NCBI GenBank assembly: GCA_949316235.1
Contig: OX438748.1
Span: 7,071,001 to 7,135,000 of the forward strand
DNA from: Oegoconia quadripuncta
Taxonomy: Eukaryota > Arthropoda > Insecta > Lepidoptera > Autostichidae
Reading direction: 5' to 3'
Length of the DNA stretch: 64,000 bases
The position numbers and the translations under genes were made by a program. Below, in pieces: positions 57,297 through 64,000 of this stretch (within the stretch, counting starts at the first letter, position 1; each line of letters opens with the position of its first letter). The notes under the pieces were generated by a model, which was not told where the DNA came from, did no database searches, and was given only the letters and a program-made list of their open reading frames with translations.

Positions 57297-57475
57297 CTTT
57301 ATCTCAAATGAGATGGTAAGAGATATCCCAAACTAAAGCGTTTCGGTGGAAGTTTAATGCTTGGGACAACATCCATGGTTCATCTTCGAAATATACAGAA
57401 ATGCACAAGTGACAGGGAGTGAGCCCATCACGGTTAAAAGGTCTGTAGTTTTTTTTGGTGAAAAGTCCCATAGTG
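57297..57475. repeat. Dispersed repeat (family of 10690)
   Basis: AGAGATATCCCAAACTAAAG C, AGTTTAATGCTTGGGACAAC ATCC and TGGTGAAAAGTCCCATAG align with 10727-10915. Confidence 0.6.
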
Positions 57476-57870
57476 TTCGTTATATCATTGTTGAGGATTG
57501 ATCTCTAACAATTTATGTATCAGATGGTATAATTTGTTTTGATGATATCGAGGAATTTGGAGAAAAACGAATACCTTTTGAAGAACATGTGTATAATGAC
57601 ATTTGACACTCTACACTTTCACTGACTTTGAAAGATACGTGGGACTTCATGTTCTTAACGAGTCAATGACAAAAATTTCATATTTTCGACTAGCAAAACA
57701 CGGCCACGCAAACGGCATTCTCTGTGGCATCGTAGTGGGGCTACATGAATTTACGTAAAATTTTACTTGTTATCGAAATCTATCGGTAATGCTGCTCGAT
57801 CCTGATGCGAGGAAGAACAAAAAAATTATAGTTTACTATAACGAGAGTGGTTTCGCGCGGACTCATAACA

Positions 57871-58142
57871 GTACTCGGTTTGGTTGGTGGTAGGGAATTT
57901 TAAAATGTCGGCCTGGCTAGCTAGCCAGGTAGCCAGCCAGTGGTAGCTACCACCATCTTATCTAAACCTGCCGCCAAGCAGCAATGTTAATGGCATTGTT
58001 GTGTTCCGGTTGTCAGAGTTAAGATAGCCAGTGCCTCAAATGTGTTGGGGTTTCCGGGTCAGTACGCTTCCACCTTCGACCTCATATTCACTTAACATCA
58101 GGTGAGATTTGGTCCAGTATGAATCCGTAGTGCATAAAAAAA
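57871..58142 (+). mobile_element. Family B SINE with internal micro-duplication
   Basis: From GTACTCGGTTTGGTTGGTGG to GTAGTGCATAAAAA. Near 57908-57950 the CTGGCTAGCTA segment is locally duplicated and scrambled. Confidence 0.8.
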
Positions 58143-58384
58143 GGCGGCCTGCATGCAGCGATTTCCCATGGCCTTTTTCAGTCACTTTATTTTGCCGCAG
58201 TTCACAATACCAGGGCGTCAATCGAAAAGGGTATGCCGAGTGCATGGAATCTGATCACTGTTAAGTTTCAGTGTGTACTATTCCAGAAATTCCAGAACTC
58301 CTCAGAAATTGCAAGATTGCTGGCAAAAAGGAAATTCGGGCACTTGTTACGCGAGCTAAGTTTGCCTTAGGCTAAAGGCCAAAC

Positions 58385-58720
58385 CAAAGCTTGCGAAATA
58401 CATCATTGGGTTTGCGGCCAGACGGTAGGTGATCTTGGACGTCATGGGCTTTCGTACCATAGAAGTGCGAGTCGACTTCACAGACACTTGTCATTGAACG
58501 ACCTAGGATCCGTCAGTCCCTTACTTCTTCCTCAGTGCCGTCGACATTCAAACCATAGGGCATGTCGGCATCTGATGGCAAGAGATGTGACGAATGCATT
58601 CTGATGCCCTAGCGACTTGGCCGCACCCTGGCCTGCGATACCACATGTATAGAAACTTTGGCCCCACCTTACGTACAGAGCTCACTACGAAGGCTGATGT
58701 CGCCGCCGGCCGCTTTCCGA
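58385..58720 (+). pseudogene. Non-LTR retrotransposon fragment (family of 60917)
   Basis: Contains SDGKRCDECILMP, a stop, then RLGRTLACDTTCIETLAPPY. This matches the PDG...W-x-RGR-x-L-x-WD-x-TC motif that precedes the 60917 segment in full proteins. Several stops and frame changes. Confidence 0.6.
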
Positions 58721-59167
58721 GTATTATAGTATCATTATTATATGAAATTTGACGTCAACATTAAGAAAAAAAAATGTAAATAACTGACGGACTTCTAGGT
58801 CGTATAGTCGACAATTTGTTTAATATAAGTCATTGTAATTCAACTCAATTTATTGTTTTAGCACCTAATAAAATTATAGGACGATATTTAACGTGAATTT
58901 TGACTTCAGTCCATGATTTACGCTTTAGTATTTATTTGTACACTAATTAAGATCAGTCTAGATTTACTATCTGATGGATTGCCAGCACCTGCCCAGATAG
59001 TTTATAATGCCGCGCACATCTTGGCGTTGCCATGGCAAACTTTTGAATGTTAGAAAAAGAAACTGTTTTTCTGTAACTAGTGAAAGATCACTGTTCAGAT
59101 TACGAATTTGTTGGCAGTCTTCCTTTGTATTCCGGATGTCTCATTGTTGAGTGTGAGGTACCTTTAT

Positions 59168-59893
59168 GTTTTTATGTACGACGGGTTAGCGCTTGACTTT
59201 AATTACATCTGATGTGAAGTGAAGATGAAGTCGAAGGTGCAACTTATTTGGGGGACTGGCTGACAACAATGCTATTGTGATATACGTACCATTCTAAATA
59301 AATGTGGTACCAGGATCAACGGTGTCGTCTTGCAAATACTCTTGCCCTGTCATTGTGAGCGAGGGGACGTTCCACATTTGATCGTGTACCTACTTACTGA
59401 AAATAGTGGTTTTATTACAAAATCCAGACCCTGAATAACTGGACATCATAGGTATCAACATTGATGTTTAACGATAGATTTAGATAAGTTGGGGGTAGCT
59501 GGGCAGGCGGAAATTTAAAAACGTCCTACCAATAACCAAACCACTAGGTTTCCACTGTCTACTACCTTATCAAACCTGTTATTATAAGTATGTGTATTTG
59601 TTGACCCGGGTCCGTGCGCTGAAAATCAGCGTTCTAATGAACGGCTACAACTCATCCTGAGTTGAAAACCTTTTTGACTTCCCTTGCGACACCGACAATT
59701 AGATAGCAAACACAATGTTTACTTTTGTATATGTCTCGACTATATAATACTTGTACCTATTGTATCAAGATATGGGTTTAAATAAATTTTTCTTTCTTTC
59801 TTTCACTAAACATGTATATCCCGCTGGGAATTGACCCCGCCACCTCCGTTTTGTTAACCTTCATATTGTTTACACAGACCCACGGAGGCGGCC
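59168..59893 (-). mobile_element. Family B SINE split by two other segments
   Basis: Pieces in the right order: 3' end at 59172-59277 (ACGACGGGTTAGC, GAAGATGAAGTCGAAGG), middle at 59450-59547 (GATTTAGATAAGTTGGGGGT AGC), head at 59810-59893 (CCCGCTGGGAATTGACCCC, CCCACGGAGGCGG). Between the last two, 59548-59809 looks like a plus-strand LINE 3' end with a (CTTT)n tail; 59278-59449 is unidentified. Confidence 0.7.
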
Positions 59894-59911
59894 ACATATA
59901 ATAATAATTAA

Positions 59912-60000
59912 TAAAAGGCATTTATTCACCAAAAAGGTCAAACTGTGATGAAAAGGTAGGGACTCGGATTTTCAGTCCCCCCCATGTAGAGTAGTTGCTG
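59912..60000 (-). mobile_element. LINE 3' UTR fragment (family of 26325)
   Basis: GGCATTTATTCACC, CTGTGATGAAAAGGTAGGGA CTCGG and TTTTCAGTCCCCCCC are the reverse complement of 26335-26450. Confidence 0.6.
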
Positions 60001-60009
60001 CCACCAAGG

Positions 60010-60915
60010 AATTAATTATTATTACTCTATGAATAAATTTAAACATTCACTAAAAGTAAACAAAAAGAAAGAAACTATATCTAAAATCAACTCAAAAACA
60101 ACTGCAAGTGATAAACCATAAAAAGCTAGACACGAGAAGGTATCATATAGGTAGGTATTTGGTAAATTTTCAATACTTATGTGTGATTATGCGAGTGAAT
60201 TTAATTGTTTTCAAATTATTATTACTAATTTAACAAATTTTAAATCATATCCGAATCATACTGGCAGAAAAACACCCGTCCAAGAAACTGTTTATGTAAA
60301 AATGCACACGTTACATGACCAGGTGAAAGTTTTTCGAAAGGATCATACGCATGCGGTTTTTTGTTTGGTTGGTGTCATATGGTAGGTAACGTAATATTTG
60401 GTGTTTATTACCGTTTTTATAAAAAAGAAATATGAAAGTCTATTAGCGCATTATCAACGTTCTTCCGCCTTAACATTTATCCAAATATCTATTTCAGATA
60501 TATTATATTGGAAACAATAAGTATAACAGAGTATTTCCTATCCAACAGTGAATTTAAATTATCAATTCAGAAATGGCACAAAACAAAGATTATGATTCGA
60601 ATAGCTGTTACGTTCCACACAGAAATTCGATACATCGATCTACCTACTCGACCGAAATGAACACTTGATGATATTGAAAGAACATGTTAATATTTATGTG
60701 TAGTATCCGGCTCGAAAGACCAAAGATGTCGAAGATCGATGAAGAAGGGAAACAAGGATATGTTTCCACCAATCCTCGACATCTTTGGACACTTTATAAA
60801 AAGAAAACATGAAAACAGCCAAATTGAGAAGCTCCTCATTTTTTAAGTTTGTTAGGAATACGTCCAATGTAACAATAAAATCTATGTGGGAATTAAATTA
60901 ATTAATTGGATTAAT
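60010..60915. other. Unassigned AT-rich sequence
   Basis: No recognisable exon or repeat. Confidence 0.4.
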
Positions 60916-60916
60916 T

Positions 60917-61147
60917 ATGGTTGGAATATATATGGTTGGGGTCGAGACGATGGGACCCTGGGGCCCTGAGACAAAACGCCTGATTCAAGACCTGTCGGCG
61001 CGTCTCATCGAGGCTTCTGGTGACCGCAGAGCGGGCGGCTTCCTAGCTCAGAGAATAAGTCTCGTTATTCAGCGCGGGAACGCCGCTTGCCTGTTGGGCA
61101 CTATGCCGCCTCGAGGAGATGCTCTAGACGCAATTTTTTATCCGTAG
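60917..61147 (+). pseudogene. Non-LTR retrotransposon C-terminal fragment, 76-codon open frame
   Basis: Reads VGVETMGPWGPETKRLIQDL, ARLIEASGDRRAGGFLAQRI and QRGNAACLLGTMP. From memory this is the segment downstream of the reverse transcriptase in a group of arthropod LINE proteins. The frame is unbroken from ATG 60917 to TAG, but the upstream enzyme domains are absent, so it is a 5'-truncated copy rather than a host gene. Weaker relatives at 55880-56112 and 58385-58720 carry overlapping parts of the same region. Confidence 0.65.
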
Positions 61148-61756
61148 ATGTTTGTGTTTGTAAATGTTTGTCAAAATATAAATAAATAAATTTATTATTT
61201 AAAAATAAAAAAAATTGGTTTAACAATTATTCATATAACTCTGTTAGAGGGATCACAAAAGCTACATCTTGTATCACTGATCGTTTTCATTTATTATATT
61301 CTTAACTCAATGAGCAACAATTTATGAGTAGATATACATATCTGCAATACGTTGGATGTAGTTTACTGCGGAACCGGATGTGACTAGATGTATGTGTTTT
61401 CATTTCCAAGTATCTAGTTTTCAAGCAAATCTCTCTTGTGTACCAAAAAACTACATAAGCAAGCTCTATCACAATGTTAGAACCTATGAAGTATCATATG
61501 ACTTCACTCAATCGCAGTTATCAAAAGTTCGAGATTAGTTTCTAAAGTTTCACCTTTTGCGGTCCACTCCAACAGTGTAGGTCAGTTTACAAAGTTAGTG
61601 GGAAATCTAGACTACAAGTTAGACGAAAATTAATTTGTGGTCATAATTTTAATACGAATAAACCTGGAAACTGCGCAACGTCTTCTTGTTCATAATACTT
61701 CAGTACTTTAAGACGAAAGTCTTTAATCAGTGTGTGTTACCAGTAATAACTTACCT

Positions 61757-61940
61757 ATGGCACTGAAATGTCTCTCACCATGGGCCTCATAAGAAAGCTC
61801 AAAGAATGAGGAAATCCGTAGACGGATGAAGGTCGTAGACATAGTCCAGCGGATTAGCAGGTTGAAGTGGCAGAGGGTAGGTCACATAGCTCGAAGAACT
61901 GATAGCCGGTGTGACATAAAAGTTCTCGAGTGGAGACTAC
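61757..61940 (+). pseudogene. RTE-like non-LTR retrotransposon, C-terminal fragment
   Basis: Reads YGTEMSLTMGLIRKLK, then after an internal deletion RMKVVDIVQRISRLKWQ, GHIARRTDSR and VLEWR. This is the typical end of lepidopteran RTE reverse-transcriptase proteins. Truncated on the right by the CACTG element. Confidence 0.8.
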
Positions 61941-62189
61941 ACTGAGAAAAATTTCCCCCGCCCACCTACTTAAATTACGTAACCGGGAGGCCCAACAGTA
62001 CACTTGTAGCCGGATCCATTACGCTTACTGTGTTGACAGTCAGTAGCCCGGCTCATTAATTTCGTCATGTGCCGGATCACGTAAACCCTGTTGGAGCTTT
62101 TTGCTACTTACTTAAGTAACCCGCGCGGGCTACTTATTGCTAAGTAGCTGGTATTCCTGTCAAATTTACGTATATACTGATATAGGCGA

Positions 62190-63770
62190 TATGCAGCCGA
62201 CTTACATCATAGGGCAGATACTGTATGGCATGTTGTTTGCTACTTGTGTAATGAGTCTGCCTCTCTATTGTAAGTAGGCAGCCGACTTACATCCTGGTGC
62301 GGATAGTATGTGGCATTCTGATTGCTACTTGTGTAATGTACCTGTCTCTCTAGCGTAAGTAGGCAGCCGACTTACATCATGGTGCAGATACTGCAAAGCA
62401 TGCTGTTTGCTACTTATGTAATGTGTCTGCCTCTCTATTGTAAGTAGGCAGCCGACTTACATCGTGGTGCAGATACTGCAGAGCATGCTGTTGCCTATTT
62501 ATGTAATGTGTCTGCCTCTCTATTGTAAGTAGGCAGCTGACTTACATCATGGTGCAGATACTGTAGAGAATGCTGTTTGCTACTTAGGTAATGTGTCTGC
62601 CTCTCTATCGTAAATAGGCAGGCTGCTTACATTATGGTGCGAATAGCGTACAGCATGCCGTTTGCTACTTGGGTAATTGGTCTGCCTCTCTATTGTAAGT
62701 AGGCAGCCGACTTACATCATGGTGCAGATACAGTACAGCATGCTGTTTGCTACTTGTGTAATGTACCTGTCTCTCTAGCGTAAGTAGGCAGCCGACTTAC
62801 ATCATGGTGCAGATACTGCATAGCATGCTGTTTGCTACTTATGTAATGTGTCTGCCTCTCTATTGTAAGTAGGCAGCCGACTTACATCATGGTGCAGATA
62901 CTGCAGAGCATGCTGTTTGCTACTTAAGTAATGTGTCTGCCTCTCTATTGTAAGTAGGCAGCCGACTTACGTCATGGTGCAGATACTGGACAGCATGCTG
63001 TTTGCTAGTTATGTAATGTGCCTGCCTCTCTATTGTAAGTAGGCAGCCGACTTACATCATGGTGCAGATACTGTACAGCATGCTGTTTGCTACTTAGGTA
63101 ATGTGTCTGCCTCTCTATTGTAAGTAGGCAGCCGACTTACATCATGGTGCAGATACTGTACAGCATGCTGTTTGCTACTTAGGTAATGTGTCTGCCTCTC
63201 TATTGTAAGTAGGCAGCCGACTTACATCATGGTGCAGATACTGTACAGCATGCTGTTTGCTACTTAGGTAATGTGTCTGCCTCTCTATTGTAAGTAGGCA
63301 GCCGACTTACATCATGGTGCAGATACTGTACAGCATGCTGTTTGCTACTTAGGTAATGTGTCTGCCTCTCTATTGTAAGTAGGCAGCCGACTTACATCAT
63401 GGTGCAGATACTGTACAGCATGCTGTTTGCTAGTTATGTAATGTGCCTGCCTCTCTATTGTAAGTAGGCAGCCGACTTACATCATGGTGCAGATACTGTA
63501 CAGCATGCTGTTTGCTACTTAGGTAATGTGTCTGCCTCTCTATTGTAAGTAGGCAGCCGACTTACATCATGGTGCAGACACTGTACAGCATGCTGTTTGC
63601 TAGTTATGTAATGTGCCTGCCTCTCTATCGTAAGTAGGCAGCCGCCTTACATCATGGTGCAGATACTGTACAGCATGCTGTTTGCTAGTTATGTAATGTG
63701 CCTGCCTCTCTATCGTAAGTAGGCAGCCGACTTACATCATGGTGCAGATACTGTACAGCATGCTGTTTGC
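62190..63770. repeat. 85-bp satellite-like tandem array, 19 units
   Basis: The anchor GCCGACTTAC (with variants) recurs at 62196, 62281, 62366 and on to 63726: 19 anchors at exactly 85-bp spacing, with no indel seen. Each unit contains the inverted repeat TGTAAGT/ACTTACA (9-nt loop) and the 12-bp palindrome ACAGCATGCTGT. Left units are diverged (for example at 62621); units from about 63046 to 63471 are almost identical. No continuous reading frame survives, since 85 is not a multiple of 3. No similarity to a known gene was recognised. Confidence 0.95.
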
Positions 63771-64000
63771 TACTTAAGTACTGTGACCGTCTACTTAATG
63801 TACTGTTGCGGCTACATGATATCATGTTGCATCGTACTTATGTACTGCAGCTGGCTACTTACCGAACTGTTGCAGCTACAGGGCGTCATGTTGTTTCTTA
63901 CTTAGGTACTGTGACCACCTATTTAGGATACTGTTGCAGCTACAGCGCATCATGTTCTTTCATACTTATGTACTGTGATCGCCTGTTAAGATACTTTTGC
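63771..64000. repeat. 64-bp tandem array adjoining the 85-bp array
   Basis: Three full units (63771-63834, 63835-63898, 63899-63962) and a partial one cut by the window end. Each begins TACTTANGTACTG and contains CTGTTGC(A/G)GCTACA and ATCATGTT. The start and the TACTGT segment resemble the 85-bp unit, so this looks like a related unit shorter by about 21 bp. Confidence 0.85.

Larger units (their letters stand above)
61940..64000. mobile_element. Unidentified element beginning CACTGAGAAAAAT, carrying the tandem arrays
   Basis: The RTE fragment at 61757-61940 stops abruptly at GAGACTAC, where intact copies continue GAGACCACGCACC. From there unrelated sequence begins CACTGAGAAAAATTTC. The first 250 bp contain GC-rich palindromic pieces (such as AACCCGCGCGGGCT near 62120) and diverged relatives of the array unit. 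A CACTG start recalls CACTA-type DNA transposon ends, but the other end lies outside the window, so class and borders are unknown. Confidence 0.4.

Noticed and set aside
62190..63770. Tandem coding repeats or exons with GTAAGT donors
   Set aside because: The 85-bp period shifts frame each unit; GTAAGT is one arm of the hairpin, with no matching acceptor pattern.
62190..64000. CRISPR array
   Set aside because: Whole 85-bp and 64-bp units are alike, with no constant-repeat and variable-spacer structure, and the context is a eukaryotic genome.

Overview
The window looks like a piece of a moth or butterfly (Lepidoptera) chromosome. It is AT-rich and dominated by dispersed repeats whose tRNA-derived SINE heads and LINE 3' tails match, from memory, repeats common in Lepidoptera. 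Only one host gene can be read, and it is split by long introns full of transposon debris. No bacterial, phage, CRISPR or rRNA features were seen.

Host gene (minus strand). Four coding exons at 48471-48607, 43009-43186, 27033-27125 and 24739-24852 join in frame, with canonical AG acceptors and GT donors. They give about 173 residues that end in a costars domain, the actin-binding Rho-activating protein (ABRA/STARS) family. The 5' exon with the start codon was not found and must lie above 48607 or outside the window. The introns are 5,284, 15,883 and 2,180 bp. Downstream of the stop codon, from 24738 to 1, only repeats and unassigned sequence were seen.

Largest mobile element. A complete BEL/Pao LTR retrotransposon (32534-39060, plus strand) sits antisense in the 15.9-kb intron. 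It has two apparently identical 399-bp LTRs, a 5-bp CCCAG target duplication, a primer-binding site and one uninterrupted 1,780-aa Gag-Pol frame with all catalytic residues. This marks a recent insertion.

Repeat landscape. Two main tRNA-derived SINE families are scattered on both strands. One (called A here) begins GACCTGTTTGGTGTAGTGGT; the other (B) begins with a CCTCCGTGGCTCA head and ends GCATAAAAA. There are many 3' fragments of non-LTR retrotransposons (RTE-like, Jockey/CR1-like and others), three copies of a foldback TIR element, a separate 411-bp foldback MITE, Helitron-like 3' ends, a 16-bp minisatellite, a 217-bp tandem duplication and several near-perfect palindromes.

Right end. 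From 61940 an element starting CACTG interrupts an RTE fragment. It carries 19 tandem 85-bp units with exact spacing, which switch at 63771 to a related 64-bp unit that runs off the window. This array is the most distinctive unexplained structure here.

How it fits together. The window is essentially one small cytoskeletal-regulator gene plus a nested record of retrotransposition. Long stretches between named features hold AT-rich sequence in which nothing could be recognised, and they are marked as such.
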